Below are positions 46,452-55,622 of a stretch of 64,000 bases of DNA, piece after piece (positions within the stretch are counted from its first letter, which is position 1; the number at the start of each line of letters is the position of its first letter). Location: positions 1 through 64,000 of the forward strand of contig NZ_JACGVC010000049.1 in NCBI RefSeq assembly GCF_014077005.1. Direction: 5' to 3'. The notes below the pieces were generated by a model. That model had not been told where the DNA came from. It saw only the letters and a list, made by a program, of their open reading frames with translations, and did not search any database. Made by a program: the position numbers and the translations under genes. The DNA comes from Colwellia sp. MB3u-45. Lineage in GTDB: Bacteria; Pseudomonadota; Gammaproteobacteria; Enterobacterales; Alteromonadaceae.

Positions 46452-46815
46452 ATGGATATCGTTAGTTTTATGGATGTTGAAGAGACGGAGAATGACTTAA
46501 TTATTTCCTTTGCTCTCGATATTGGAGAAGGTTATATAAAGACGCTTCTCTTGCACAGGACATTGTTTTGTGAATTTATTATGCCTGAAGAAGAGCGCGG
46601 TACAAAAGTTAGTCTTGAAGACCTAGATATAGCTGAAGAGCATATGAATACTCTCGAGTGCGTTACATTTCACGAAAAAAACCATAAAAATAAAAGCTCG
46701 GTTTAGCTCTCACGAAATAAACTTACGAAAGCTTCAACTAGAAGAAATAGATCAAATTAAAGAGTCTTTAACTCATCATAATTATGATGAGAGGTTTGAG
46801 ATTAAATTCACATAA
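46452..46815 (+). pseudogene. Cassette 12: frameshifted acidic protein gene
   Basis: The first frame, from ATG 46452 (AGGAG eight bases before), runs 84 codons to TAG at 46704. The coding pattern continues in the +1 frame (SSHEINLRKLQLEEIDQIKE) to TAA at 46813, exactly at the attC core, where cassette genes usually end. Removing one A from the A7 run at 46675-46681 joins the two into about 120 residues. So this is a mutated gene, a slippage-controlled gene or a sequence error. Function unknown. Confidence 0.6.
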
Positions 46816-46865
46816 GCAATTCAACGTGACACGCAACACTTGGCCCGTTAATGTGGGCGTTATAT
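46810..46865 (+). repeat. attC 12 (short)
   Basis: Left core TTCACATAAGC complements the cassette 12 start GTTATGTGAA at 46416 with one mismatch. Only 56 bases long; right core GTTATAT. Confidence 0.7.
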
Positions 46866-47177
46866 GCCCGTAATAGCAAAGTCGATCGCTGCAATAATCT
46901 CATCTCTTAATGATACAACTGAGCCAACAGGGTTTTTGAGTAAATTTGCTGGCATTGATGAAATCTGTGGTGTGAGTAAAATGAATTGTTCATTTTCATA
47001 TTCTATCGCTGGAGTTAAGCCATCCATCTTTTCATTTCTAAAATGATTAAGCTTCCCTAAAGGGATCACAATTCTCGTTGCGAGATCGCTAATTAATGCA
47101 TTTTGGATATCAATTATATATGGATATGCTTCCCTGCTTTTTTTACTTGGGTTTATGTATACCTCAAATTGTGCCAT
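46860..47177 (-). CDS. ccdB: Cassette 13: CcdB-type toxin
   Basis: 105 residues matching chromosomal CcdB: MAQFEVYINPSKKSREAYPYIIDIQN at the start, VIPLGKL in the middle and IAAIDFAITGI at the C-terminus. CcdB poisons DNA gyrase. In F-plasmid CcdB the last three residues are Trp-Gly-Ile; here they are Thr-Gly-Ile, so potency may differ. It runs opposite to the other cassette genes, as toxin-antitoxin cassettes with their own promoter often do. Confidence 0.88.
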   Translation of the reverse strand: MAQFEVYINPSKKSREAYPYIIDIQNALISDLATRIVIPLGKLNHFRNEKMDGLTPAIEYENEQFILLTPQISSMPANLLKNPVGSVVSLRDEIIAAIDFAITGI

Positions 47178-47419
47178 TAAAACTCTCTAAACTCGTCACC
47201 AAAACAGCCATTTTCATCTACAAAATCATTGTAGGCTTTTATAGCGTTTTTATTTTCTTTTACCCATCTTTTAGCTTCAATACTTTTCAATTTATCTTTT
47301 AGTGCTTGCTCTAAAGTTGCAGATAAATTAATGTTAAGTGCTCTTGTTTTCTTTAGTAAGTCACTATTTAAGCTAAGGTTTGTTGCTTTTTTAGGGGCTT
47401 CAATATCGTATAATGCTTG
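47177..47419 (-). CDS. ccdA: Cassette 13: CcdA-type antitoxin
   Basis: 80 residues from the ATG at 47419, chosen for the GGAG just upstream and the usual CcdA length. N-terminal ribbon-helix-helix DNA-binding part (KKATNLSLNSDLLKKTRALNINLSATLEQAL); C-terminal disordered toxin-binding tail (RWVKENKNAIKAYNDFV). It overlaps ccdB by one base at the stop/start. It neutralises CcdB and represses the operon. Confidence 0.88.
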   Translation of the reverse strand, partial: QALYDIEAPKKATNLSLNSDLLKKTRALNINLSATLEQALKDKLKSIEAKRWVKENKNAIKAYNDFVDENGCFGDEFREF

Positions 47420-47480
47420 CATAGTATGTCTCCAAGTAATCATTGTGTTTATTATGCGCACTCTAATGCGTATTGTAAAG

Positions 47481-47509
47481 GGCATATAAGCCATTCAAGC
47501 AGGACAAAT
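47481..47509 (+). repeat. attC 13, left part only
   Basis: GGCATATAAGC complements the cassette 13 start GTTATATGCC at 46859 with one mismatch. It is followed by AAGCAGGACAAA, after which MITE-like copy 4 replaces the rest of the site. Confidence 0.6.
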
Positions 47510-47617
47510 TTTTATGTTCCTGTATCACGCTGTAGACAATTTATTCGATATAGGTAATGCTTTTGGTACCCCGATTTTTAGGGGGAATTCATAATAAACG
47601 AGTTATTCTACAAGCTC
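47510..47617. mobile_element. MITE-like element copy 4, left end missing
   Basis: About 108 bases. It matches copies 1-3 from the TTCCTGTATC segment to the right terminal repeat AGTTATTCTACA. The left terminal repeat is absent. The junction lies near 47510 within attC 13. Right flank GTTATATG. Confidence 0.7.
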
Positions 47618-47635
47618 GTTATATGTGCAGGAAGT

Positions 47636-47857
47636 TTGAGTATTAAATTCATAATTGGTTACTTAAAAAAGGATTTTAAATTTAGGTTTTTCTTCTTACT
47701 AGCCTCTATTTCTATGGGGTTTTATTTGTATTTTAACTTATATGAAGATGGTGTTTTTATCGGAATAGATGATATCTATTCATTTAAAGCTGTTTATATC
47801 TTTATATTTAGTACAGTTTGTATTTTTATACCTTGGCACTTATTTGACAAAGAATAG
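47636..47857 (+). CDS. Cassette 14: small two-segment membrane protein
   Basis: 73 residues from a TTG start. GGAA lies just before, with short spacing. Two membrane segments (about 17-33 and 50-66) surround a short acidic loop. It is the last gene of the array. Unknown function. Confidence 0.5.
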   Translation: MSIKFIIGYLKKDFKFRFFFLLASISMGFYLYFNLYEDGVFIGIDDIYSFKAVYIFIFSTVCIFIPWHLFDKE

Positions 47858-47865
47858 TTCAAAGT

Positions 47866-47930
47866 GCGTATAACAAGCAAATAAACTAGGACTTAGGTTT
47901 TGGGATAAACCTATGCTTAGCTTCAGCTGA
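47866..47930 (+). repeat. attC 14, degenerate end of array
   Basis: GCGTATAACAAGCAAATAAAC followed by TAGGACTTAGG resembles an attC left half. No convincing GTTRRRY core follows, so the array ends here. Confidence 0.45.
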
Positions 47931-48092
47931 CAAAGAATTATATATCATGGATTGATGATGATTGGTTGCTAGGACTGACATCATTCATCTCGAAAGTTAT
48001 TAAGTTATAACAAGATTAGTATAGGTACATCAAAATGTTTTTAGCTAGTAAGTCTATATCTAGTGGGTATGGTTGGTAAGTTAACTGTAAAT

Positions 48093-48119
48093 AAAAAAAC
48101 CCTCAATTGAGGGTTTTTT
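48093..48119. terminator. Bidirectional terminator after asnS
   Basis: ACCCTC and GAGGGT pair around AATT, with seven A residues before and six T residues after. It is a strong terminator on both strands; it ends asnS (minus) and seals the cassette array. Confidence 0.92.
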
Positions 48120-48138
48120 AGTTTTGCATGATACTAAC

Positions 48139-49539
48139 TTAGAAAGCCGCGTTATTAGGCGTTCTTGGGAAAGGGATCACGTCACGCACGTTTTGCATGC
48201 CCGTTGCATAAACTACCAAGCGCTCAAAGCCTAAACCAAAGCCTGAATGTGGCACTGTGCCGTAACGACGTAAATCACGATACCAGCTGTAATCTGCTGG
48301 ATCTAAATTCATTTCCGCTAAGCGTTTGTCTAACACATCTAAACGTTCTTCACGTTGGCTACCACCAATGATTTCGCCAATACCTGGTGCTAAAATATCC
48401 ATAGCCGCAACGGTTTTGCCATCGTCATTTAAACGCATGTAGAATGACTTAATATCTTTCGGATAGTTTTGTAACACTACCGGACCATTAAAATGCTCTT
48501 CAGCTAAATAACGTTCGTGCTCTGAGTTTAAATCAACGCCCCAAGCCACTTTGTTTTCAAACTTCTTACCACAGTTTTCCAAAATGGTAATCGCGTCAGT
48601 GTAATCTAAACGCACAAAGTCGTTGTTGATCACTGAGTTTAAACGCTCTACAACCGTTTTATCGACACGTTGTTCAAAGAAAGCCATATCGTCTGCGCGT
48701 TCATCAAGCACGGCTTGGAAAACATACTTCAACATTTCTTCAGCAAGATCAGCGGCATCAGAAAGATCGGCGAAAGCAATTTCGGGCTCGATCATCCAAA
48801 ATTCAGCTAAATGACGAGTCGTATTTGAATTTTCAGCACGGAATGTTGGGCCAAAGGTATACACTTTTGACAGCGCACAACAATAAGTTTCAACATTTAG
48901 CTGACCTGAAACGGTTAGGAAAGTTTCTTTACCAAAAAAGTCTTGGTTGTAATCCACTTTGCCTTCATCATTTAACGGTAAGTTTTCCATATCAAGCGTA
49001 CTAACACGGAACATTTCACCAGCGCCTTCACAGTCACTACCAGTAATTAATGGTGTGCTGATCCAAAAGTAACCTTTGCTATGTAAAAAACGATGTACTG
49101 CTTGTGCCAAGGTATTGCGCACACGTGCTACTGCGCCACCTATATTAGTACGTGGACGTAAATGTGCTTGTTCGCGTAAAAACTCGATACTATGGCGCTT
49201 TGCTGCCATTGGGTAGGTATCAGGGTCTTCAACAAGTCCTAATACTTCTACTTGTTCTGCTTGGAGCTCAAACGACTGACCTTTACCTGGAGATTCAACT
49301 AAAATACCGGTAACTTTTACTGCAGCACCTGTAGTAAGTTTTAATATATCAGTCTGATAATTATCCAAATTGCTCGGAGCAATTGCTTGAATAGCGTCAA
49401 AACATGAACCATCATGTACCGCTAAAAATGAAATACCTGCTTTTGAATCACGACGTGTGCGGATCCAACCATGGATAGTAATTGATTCATTAACAGGATA
49501 TTTTCCTGCCAAGATATCAGTAATGGCAATGACTGACAT
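48139..49539 (-). CDS. asnS: Asparaginyl-tRNA synthetase
   Basis: 466 residues. An N-terminal OB-fold anticodon-binding domain (about 1-110) is followed by a class II catalytic core. Motif 2 lies around [26 protein letters not shown], and motif 3 is [10 protein letters not shown] near the C-terminus. It charges tRNA-Asn. Length is the bacterial norm. It forms the right-hand chromosomal border of the accessory region. Confidence 0.95.
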   Translation of the reverse strand: MSVIAITDILAGKYPVNESITIHGWIRTRRDSKAGISFLAVHDGSCFDAIQAIAPSNLDNYQTDILKLTTGAAVKVTGILVESPGKGQSFELQAEQVEVLGLVEDPDTYPMAAKRHSIEFLREQAHLRPRTNIGGAVARVRNTLAQAVHRFLHSKGYFWISTPLITGSDCEGAGEMFRVSTLDMENLPLNDEGKVDYNQDFFGKETFLTVSGQLNVETYCCALSKVYTFGPTFRAENSNTTRHLAEFWMIEPEIAFADLSDAADLAEEMLKYVFQAVLDERADDMAFFEQRVDKTVVERLNSVINNDFVRLDYTDAITILENCGKKFENKVAWGVDLNSEHERYLAEEHFNGPVVLQNYPKDIKSFYMRLNDDGKTVAAMDILAPGIGEIIGGSQREERLDVLDKRLAEMNLDPADYSWYRDLRRYGTVPHSGFGLGFERLVVYATGMQNVRDVIPFPRTPNNAAF

Positions 49540-49654
49540 TTACAAACCTCTTTTTTGTCAAAAATGTACTCAAATTTTAAGGGGTGCTATGTTACCTTGC
49601 TTGTAAGGTTTAACAAGTAAAAATTTTTAAATCGGGTCTTTATAAAAAAATAAC

Positions 49655-50047
49655 GTGAAATTAGGGATGAAAAGCGGTATGAAGTATGAAATATCGGGCA
49701 AAGAGCGCAGGAATGCTGCTGATTTATGGACTTATGCGTTAAGAGTATTGGCTATCCTTGGTTGGAGCTTGTTTGTTTGCGCTATCATTGTTTCTTATTA
49801 TGCGGCACCTGATGTCGACTATGGCATTTTGCGTTACCATAATATTGAAATTAGAAAAATTTGGCAGACACCACTGACCGGCTATTTATACATTGTTTTA
49901 TTGCTAAGTGCCCTAAGTAGTTATTTTTGTTTAATCATTGATAATTACCGTAGCCGGCGTAAAAACGATGGTAAGTATTTTAATATTTTATTGTTACTTG
50001 TGATTACCATCGCTTGGGTCAGTTTTATATTGGTACAACTTTATTAA
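49655..50047 (+). CDS. Small inner-membrane protein
   Basis: About 130 residues with three membrane segments (around 30-48, 75-92, 108-126) and an Arg/Lys-rich loop between the last two. The start is uncertain: GTG 49655 or ATG at 49667 or 49679, none with a good ribosome-binding site. Not recognised. Divergent from asnS and convergent with bioA. Confidence 0.55.
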   Translation: MKLGMKSGMKYEISGKERRNAADLWTYALRVLAILGWSLFVCAIIVSYYAAPDVDYGILRYHNIEIRKIWQTPLTGYLYIVLLLSALSSYFCLIIDNYRSRRKNDGKYFNILLLLVITIAWVSFILVQLY

Positions 50048-50087
50048 GTCGCCAACCTTATTTTATAGCGCAGCGCTAACAAGGGGG

Positions 50088-51392
50088 TTAGTTGCGCTTA
50101 AAACACTTATCTTCATCTAATACGATACTAATGGCATTGATCAGTAAACTGAGTTGTGTTTTATCGCTAATAAATGGCGGCATAATATAGATAAGTTGTC
50201 CAAAAGGACGTATCCATACGCCCAACTCAACAAAGCGCTTTTGAATCTCGGCCATGTCAACATGCTCAGTACTTTGAACTACCCCTATAGCGCCTAACAC
50301 TCTTATATCCTGAACCCTGTGATGATTTTTTAAAGGCAATAATTGTTGCTTAAAAACCTGCTCAATATCAGTTACTTGTTGTTGCCACTGATTACGTTTC
50401 AATATTTTAAGGTTGGCGTTAGCAAGGGCACAAGCTAGCGGGTTACCCATAAAGGTAGGTCCGTGCATGAAGCAGCCCGCTTCACCATGACTAATAGTAT
50501 TGGCCACTTCATCAGTGCATAAGGTGGCTGCCAGTGTCATGTAGCCACCGGTGAGGGTTTTACCTAGACAGATAATATCGGGACTAATATCTGCCCATTC
50601 ACAGGCAAATAACTTGCCAGTTCGGCCTAGGCCTGTGGCAATTTCATCAGCAATCATTAAAACATTATATTGATTACAAAGTTTGCGGCAGGCTTTTAAA
50701 TAATTCGGATGATATAAACGCATGCCACCCGCACCTTGGACTATTGGCTCGATAATAAAGGCCGCTATTTGCTCATGATGTTGTGCAAACATGGCGGTTA
50801 ACGCTTCAACGTCGGTAGCATCCCATGCTTGATCAAAGCGAGTTGTTGGTGCGGGAGCAAATAAATTCTTCATTAACACAGGTTCAAATAACTGGTGCAT
50901 GCCATTAACGGGGTCGCATACCGACATAGCGGCAAACGTATCACCGTGATAACCATTTCTTACGGTGAGTATTTTATGCTTTTCAGGCTTATTTTTACTG
51001 TGCCAATACTGTATCGACATTTTTAACGCCACTTCTACTGACACTGAACCACTGTCACTTAAAAACACTTTATTTAAGCCCTCAGGCGTCAGCTCAATGA
51101 GTGTTTTCGCAAGTTCAATCGCCGGTTCGTGGGTTAAACCACCAAACATCACATGGGCAAATTTTTCAGTCTGTTTTATTAAGGCCTCGTTTAATTCGGG
51201 GTGATTATAACCGTGCAATACAGACCACCACGATGACATACCATCAACAAGTTTCTCACCACTGGCCAAGGTAATATGAACACCTTCGGCAGATTCGACC
51301 AGATAAGAAGGTAATGGTTTCGACATAGAAGTATAAGGATGCCAAACGTGGTTTTTATCAAATTCAAGGTTTTCTGTTTTTTTAGTGTTCAT
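50088..51392 (-). CDS. bioA: Adenosylmethionine-8-amino-7-oxononanoate aminotransferase
   Basis: 434 residues, class III PLP-dependent aminotransferase. The PLP lysine lies in CLGKTLTGGYM; SWWSVLHGYNHPEL and GPTFMGNPLACA are typical of BioA. It converts KAPA to DAPA using S-adenosylmethionine in biotin synthesis. Divergently transcribed from bioBFCD, as in enterobacteria. Confidence 0.94.
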   Translation of the reverse strand: MNTKKTENLEFDKNHVWHPYTSMSKPLPSYLVESAEGVHITLASGEKLVDGMSSWWSVLHGYNHPELNEALIKQTEKFAHVMFGGLTHEPAIELAKTLIELTPEGLNKVFLSDSGSVSVEVALKMSIQYWHSKNKPEKHKILTVRNGYHGDTFAAMSVCDPVNGMHQLFEPVLMKNLFAPAPTTRFDQAWDATDVEALTAMFAQHHEQIAAFIIEPIVQGAGGMRLYHPNYLKACRKLCNQYNVLMIADEIATGLGRTGKLFACEWADISPDIICLGKTLTGGYMTLAATLCTDEVANTISHGEAGCFMHGPTFMGNPLACALANANLKILKRNQWQQQVTDIEQVFKQQLLPLKNHHRVQDIRVLGAIGVVQSTEHVDMAEIQKRFVELGVWIRPFGQLIYIMPPFISDKTQLSLLINAISIVLDEDKCFKRN

Positions 51393-51418
51393 ATGTAAAT
51401 GTTACTTCGTTAGCTTGG

Positions 51419-51480
51419 TTGACATATTTGAGTTGATGCATAGACTACCGATTAATATTAATAGATGCAATTGACAAACG
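51419..51480 (+). promoter_or_regulatory. bioA/bioB control region, candidate bioB promoter
   Basis: TTGACA at 51419 and TAGACT at 51441 are spaced 16 bases apart and point toward bioB. A perfect 12-bp palindrome ATTAATATTAAT lies at 51451-51462, just downstream. I see no match to the E. coli BirA operator half-site TTGTAAACC, so the repressor and its site are uncertain. Confidence 0.4.
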
Positions 51481-51491
51481 AGTGAATAACT

Positions 51492-52619
51492 ATGACACAG
51501 CAAACATCAGCGGTGAGTGAATCTAGCTCAAATACCAACGTTAATACCGCCGTTAATACCCAAGTTAATAATACCAACCAAGGTAGTAGTGAAGTACGCC
51601 ATAACTGGCAAGCAGACCAAGTTAAAGCACTGTTTGACATGCCATTTAATGATTTGATGTTTAAAGCGCAAGTTATTCATCGCGAAAACTTTAATCCCAA
51701 TGAAGTACAAGTGAGTACTTTGTTGTCGATTAAAACCGGCGCATGCCCAGAAGATTGTAAATACTGCTCTCAAAGTGCCCGTTATAAAACTGACATTGAT
51801 AAAGAGCGCTTGATGGAAGTGAGTAAAGTGCTTGAAGCGGCGCAAGCGGCGAAAGATCAAGGTTCAACACGTTTTTGTATGGGCGCTGGCTGGCGTAACC
51901 CAAAAGCAAGAGATATGCCTTCAGTGGTCGAAATGGTTAAAGGTGTAAAAGCACTGGGACTTGAAACCTGTATGACACTCGGCATGTTATCTGCTGAGCA
52001 AGCCGATGAGTTACAAGGTGCCGGCTTGGACTACTACAACCATAACTTAGACACATCACCAGAGCATTATAATCAAATTATCACTACACGTACTTTTCAA
52101 GACAGGTTAGACACTTTATCTAATGTACGAAGTTCAGGCATGAAGGTCTGTAGTGGTGGCATAGTAGGTTTAGGCGAAGAAAGTAAAGACCGGGCGTCAT
52201 TATTGGCACAATTAGCTAACCTTTCACCGCAACCGGAAAGTGTGCCGATTAATATGTTGGTAAAAATTGAAGGCACGCCGTTATCTGATGTTGCAGACCT
52301 AGATCATTTTGAATTTGTTCGCTGTATTGCCGTGGCACGCATCATGATGCCAAAAAGCCATGTGCGTTTATCAGCAGGGCGCGACGCGATGAATGAACAA
52401 ATGCAAGCCCTGTGCTTTTTAGCGGGCGCGAATTCAATATTCTACGGGTGTAAATTATTAACCACAGGTAATCCTGAAGCCAATAAAGATATGATGTTAT
52501 TTAACCGCTTAGGTATTAATACTGAAACCATTGCCAGTTCAGCAGCAGACGAAGCAAAAATTACTACCGCTGTGGTTGATCAAAAAAATAGCGATCTATT
52601 TTATAACGCGGTTAATTAA
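51492..52619 (+). CDS. bioB: Biotin synthase
   Basis: 375 residues, radical SAM enzyme with CPEDCKYC (Cys85, Cys89, Cys92) for the [4Fe-4S] cluster and conserved Cys residues for the auxiliary [2Fe-2S] cluster. It inserts sulfur into dethiobiotin. Compared with E. coli BioB, it carries about 32 extra N-terminal residues that are rich in Asn, Thr, Ser and Gln and look disordered. Head of bioBFCD. Confidence 0.94.
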   Translation: MTQQTSAVSESSSNTNVNTAVNTQVNNTNQGSSEVRHNWQADQVKALFDMPFNDLMFKAQVIHRENFNPNEVQVSTLLSIKTGACPEDCKYCSQSARYKTDIDKERLMEVSKVLEAAQAAKDQGSTRFCMGAGWRNPKARDMPSVVEMVKGVKALGLETCMTLGMLSAEQADELQGAGLDYYNHNLDTSPEHYNQIITTRTFQDRLDTLSNVRSSGMKVCSGGIVGLGEESKDRASLLAQLANLSPQPESVPINMLVKIEGTPLSDVADLDHFEFVRCIAVARIMMPKSHVRLSAGRDAMNEQMQALCFLAGANSIFYGCKLLTTGNPEANKDMMLFNRLGINTETIASSAADEAKITTAVVDQKNSDLFYNAVN

Positions 52620-52624
52620 TATTT

Positions 52625-53788
52625 ATGGCGTTTGATTTCTTAACCACAACTATTGCCGAGCAGAAACAGCGCGCACGTTATCGTGTGCGTCAGTGTGTTG
52701 CTGAGCAAAATGGCCGTTATGTCAACATTGACCATAAAAGTTACTTAAACTTTTCATCAAATGACTATCTGGGTTTAAATCATCATCCAAAAATTAACCA
52801 AGCATTGCAAGCTGGCGCCGAGCGATTCGGTACTTGTGCTAGTGGCTCAAGTTTAATTACCGGTTACTCTTATGCCCATCAAGCACTAGAAAACGATATT
52901 TGTGATTGGCTTAATAAAGCTAAATGTTTGTTGTTTGCCAGTGGTTTTTCCGCTAATAACGCGCTTATGCACGCCTTGGGTCATAAAAGCTGCGAGCTGT
53001 ATTTAGATAAACTCAGTCACGCGTCATTAATTGATGGTGCGCTATCCAGTGACGCTAAAGTAAAACGCTTTTTACATAACGATACTGAACAACTACAAAG
53101 CTTTTTAAGACAAGGCCAAGCTAAGGCTAATGATGACGGTAAAGAGTTAAACCAAGTTATTGTCTCAGAAGGGGTTTTTAGTATGGACGGCGATCAGGCT
53201 GACGTAACTCATTTAGCGAAAATTGCCCAAGAGCATAAAGCTTTATTATATCTAGACGACGCACATAGTATGGGTGTTGTCGGTGATAAAGGCCAAGGTA
53301 GTAGCAGTATCGCAGTCCCTGATATTGTGATGGCCACCTTTGGCAAAAGTATTGCCACTAGCGGCGCTTTTGTGGCTTGTGATGAATTACTGGCTGATTA
53401 TTTAGTTAATTTTTCTCGGCATTATATTTATTCCACCGCGATATCTCCGGCCTTAGCTTGGGCAACAAAAAAGAGTATTGAAATTATTCAAACAGAAAAT
53501 TGGCGTCGAGAAAAAATTGTTGAATTAAGTCAATTACTCGCCTCAAAATTAAGCCATAAAGTTCAACTTATTAACAATGCCTCATCAATTCACGCCATCG
53601 TTATTGGTGATGAAGTGGCCACACTTGATGTTTGTCAAAAACTTCGAGATAAGGGCATTTGGCTCAGTGCTATTCGTCCTCCGACGGTTCCAAAAAATAG
53701 TTCTAGGTTACGCGTAACTGTAACCTCGAGTCATGAAATTAAAGATATCAATTACTTAGCTAATTGTATTAACGAGGTTATAGCATAA
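52625..53788 (+). CDS. bioF: 8-amino-7-oxononanoate synthase
   Basis: 387 residues, alpha-oxoamine synthase family. PLP lysine in ATFGKSIATSGAF; DDAHSMGVVG is the cofactor-binding segment. It condenses pimeloyl-ACP (or -CoA) with alanine. Starts five bases after bioB and overlaps bioC by one base (TAATG). Confidence 0.94.
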   Translation: MAFDFLTTTIAEQKQRARYRVRQCVAEQNGRYVNIDHKSYLNFSSNDYLGLNHHPKINQALQAGAERFGTCASGSSLITGYSYAHQALENDICDWLNKAKCLLFASGFSANNALMHALGHKSCELYLDKLSHASLIDGALSSDAKVKRFLHNDTEQLQSFLRQGQAKANDDGKELNQVIVSEGVFSMDGDQADVTHLAKIAQEHKALLYLDDAHSMGVVGDKGQGSSSIAVPDIVMATFGKSIATSGAFVACDELLADYLVNFSRHYIYSTAISPALAWATKKSIEIIQTENWRREKIVELSQLLASKLSHKVQLINNASSIHAIVIGDEVATLDVCQKLRDKGIWLSAIRPPTVPKNSSRLRVTVTSSHEIKDINYLANCINEVIA

Positions 53789-54573
53789 TGTCTGAAAAGA
53801 CTAACCGTTTTAAAATAGCGAGATCTTTTGGCTCGGCCACGACTTCTTATGATGTTTCAGCACGTTTACAACGTTATTGTGGCCAGCATTTAATGCCATG
53901 GTTACCTAATAGCCATGATATAACCGTCTTAGATTTGGGCGCAGGTACAGGTTTTTTTACTGAGCTGCTATCAAGTCGTTACCGACAAGTTATTGGTTTA
54001 GATGTATCAAAAAAAATGCTGCACTTTGCCAAAGATAATCGCAATAAGGGTATTCATTGGCTTGAAGCAGACGCTTATAAAATACCCTTGCAAGATAACA
54101 GCATTGATTTTGTCTATTCAAACCTAATGATCCAATGGTGTGATCCGCTAGACCCAGTATTAAATGAAATAATACGGGTGTTAAAACCTGGTGGTTCATT
54201 TGCTTTTAGTACGCTAATTGACGGGACTTTATTTGAATTAAAGTCTGCTTGGGCGCACGTTGACAATGATCAACACGTAATTGATTTTAAAATAGAAAGT
54301 GAAATTATAGCGTTATTTGATGGCGCGGATCGAAAGCTATTGCACGCTAAGCAGCAAGATATTGTTTTAGCGTATGAAAATGTTTTACATTTAGCCCATG
54401 AGTTGAAAAGCCTTGGCGCTAATCATCTGCCTAAAAAGCAGGGCAAAGGACTTGCGGGTAAAGATAAATGGCAAAAAATGACCCAAAACTATCAAGAATT
54501 TTTGCAACCCAATGGTATATATCCTGCTACTTATAAAGTTTTATCTGGGCTAGTGGTTAAATTAAAAGATTAA
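53788..54573 (+). CDS. bioC: Malonyl-ACP O-methyltransferase
   Basis: 261 residues. SAM-dependent methyltransferase with motif I VLDLGAGTGFFTELL near residue 46, and SNLMIQWCDP typical of BioC. It methylates malonyl-ACP to prime pimelate synthesis. Translationally coupled to bioF. Confidence 0.92.
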   Translation: MSEKTNRFKIARSFGSATTSYDVSARLQRYCGQHLMPWLPNSHDITVLDLGAGTGFFTELLSSRYRQVIGLDVSKKMLHFAKDNRNKGIHWLEADAYKIPLQDNSIDFVYSNLMIQWCDPLDPVLNEIIRVLKPGGSFAFSTLIDGTLFELKSAWAHVDNDQHVIDFKIESEIIALFDGADRKLLHAKQQDIVLAYENVLHLAHELKSLGANHLPKKQGKGLAGKDKWQKMTQNYQEFLQPNGIYPATYKVLSGLVVKLKD

Positions 54574-54666
54574 GCCTTGTCTCTGTTCTTTGTGTCTTAT
54601 TAAGCCTAAGAACCTGATAAACAGCCAATCATAAAAACAATGATTGAATTTTAAGAGTGACCTATT

Positions 54667-55344
54667 ATGTTAAAGCTATTTGTTACCGCCACCGACACAG
54701 ACGCTGGTAAAACCTACGCAGCCCAAGCGCTTGTACATGCCTTAGTGGCCAATAATAAAAAAGTAGCGGTCTATAAGCCTATTTCCGCGGGTTGCGAGCG
54801 CATTAATCATCAGTTAGTTAATAACGATGCTTTGTTATTACTAAAACAGTCTAATTGCCAACAAATGATTTCTCAGGTTAACCCGATTGCTTTTGAACAA
54901 GCTATTGCACCACATATAGCTGCAGCTCAGCTGCAACAAGCCATAAGCTTAACCGATATTCAACGTGGCTATGAACAAATTACCGCTTTGGCTGCTGATG
55001 TTGTAATTTGTGAAGGCGCCGGTGGCTGGCGGTTACCACTAGGGCAAGGGCAATATTTATCAGCGTTCGTGCAAGCAAGTTGTCAAGATGTTGTACTTGT
55101 GGTGAATATGAAACTAGGCTGCTTAAACCATGCGGTGTTAACCTATCAGTCAATTGTAGCTGATGGTCTAAACTGTTTGGGCTGGATAGCAAACTGTCCA
55201 GAAAGTATGCCTTATTTAGCAGAAAATATTAGTGAGTTGACTACACTACTACCCATACCTAAATTGGCAGAGTTACCTTTTGAATTAGATATAACTAAAG
55301 CAGCGCAGCGAATAGATATTAGGTTATTAACCTCACTGATTTAA
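54667..55344 (+). CDS. bioD: Dethiobiotin synthetase
   Basis: 225 residues. P-loop TATDTDAGKT at 7-16, and CEGAGGWRLPL for substrate contact. Closes the ureido ring of DAPA with CO2 and ATP. Last gene of the biotin operon. A strong hairpin follows at 55477. Confidence 0.93.
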   Translation: MLKLFVTATDTDAGKTYAAQALVHALVANNKKVAVYKPISAGCERINHQLVNNDALLLLKQSNCQQMISQVNPIAFEQAIAPHIAAAQLQQAISLTDIQRGYEQITALAADVVICEGAGGWRLPLGQGQYLSAFVQASCQDVVLVVNMKLGCLNHAVLTYQSIVADGLNCLGWIANCPESMPYLAENISELTTLLPIPKLAELPFELDITKAAQRIDIRLLTSLI

Positions 55345-55476
55345 CGTCTGTCTATTCATTTTTATAAGTAGTAAACATTGGTTAACCCAGTAAGAAAATT
55401 TAATTTTTTATTGATGTTTTTGATTGTAGATAATTTTTTATATTAACTCACATTATAACCACCAACACCGCAAAGT

Positions 55477-55505
55477 GGTCGGTTCTTGTTATTCAAGAAC
55501 CGACC
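55477..55505. terminator. Hairpin after bioD
   Basis: Perfect 12-bp stem GGTCGGTTCTTG/CAAGAACCGACC with a five-base loop, but no T tract. Probably ends or stabilises the bioBFCD transcript. Confidence 0.55.
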
Positions 55506-55622
55506 AAGCAAGGCACAAAATTACAGGTATTATTAACGACGATTTTTTTTTAACCTATACTTTAATGCTTGTAACTTAATTATTGAGTTATAACTTTAGA
55601 TGATAAAAAAGGAAAATATTAG

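Larger units (their letters stand above)
34401..47930. other. Integron cassette array without integrase in view (CALIN)
   Basis: A run of about thirteen cassettes, nearly all reading left to right. Each starts at GTTRRRY and ends in an attC site. In most cases the first nine or so bases of a cassette are the reverse complement of the bases at its own 3' RYYYAAC core, as expected for inserted circular cassettes. No IntI-type integrase gene is in the window. The run is interrupted at 39698-39784 by the att-like repeat. Base composition is lower in GC than in flanking genes. Confidence 0.85.

Noticed and set aside
46707-46809. Separate small gene downstream of cassette 12
   Set aside because: It has no start codon or ribosome-binding site of its own and is better explained as the frameshifted end of the cassette 12 gene.
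47096-47302. Plus-strand hydrophobic frame over ccdAB
   Set aside because: Antisense shadow of the clear ccdA/ccdB genes with no ribosome-binding site.
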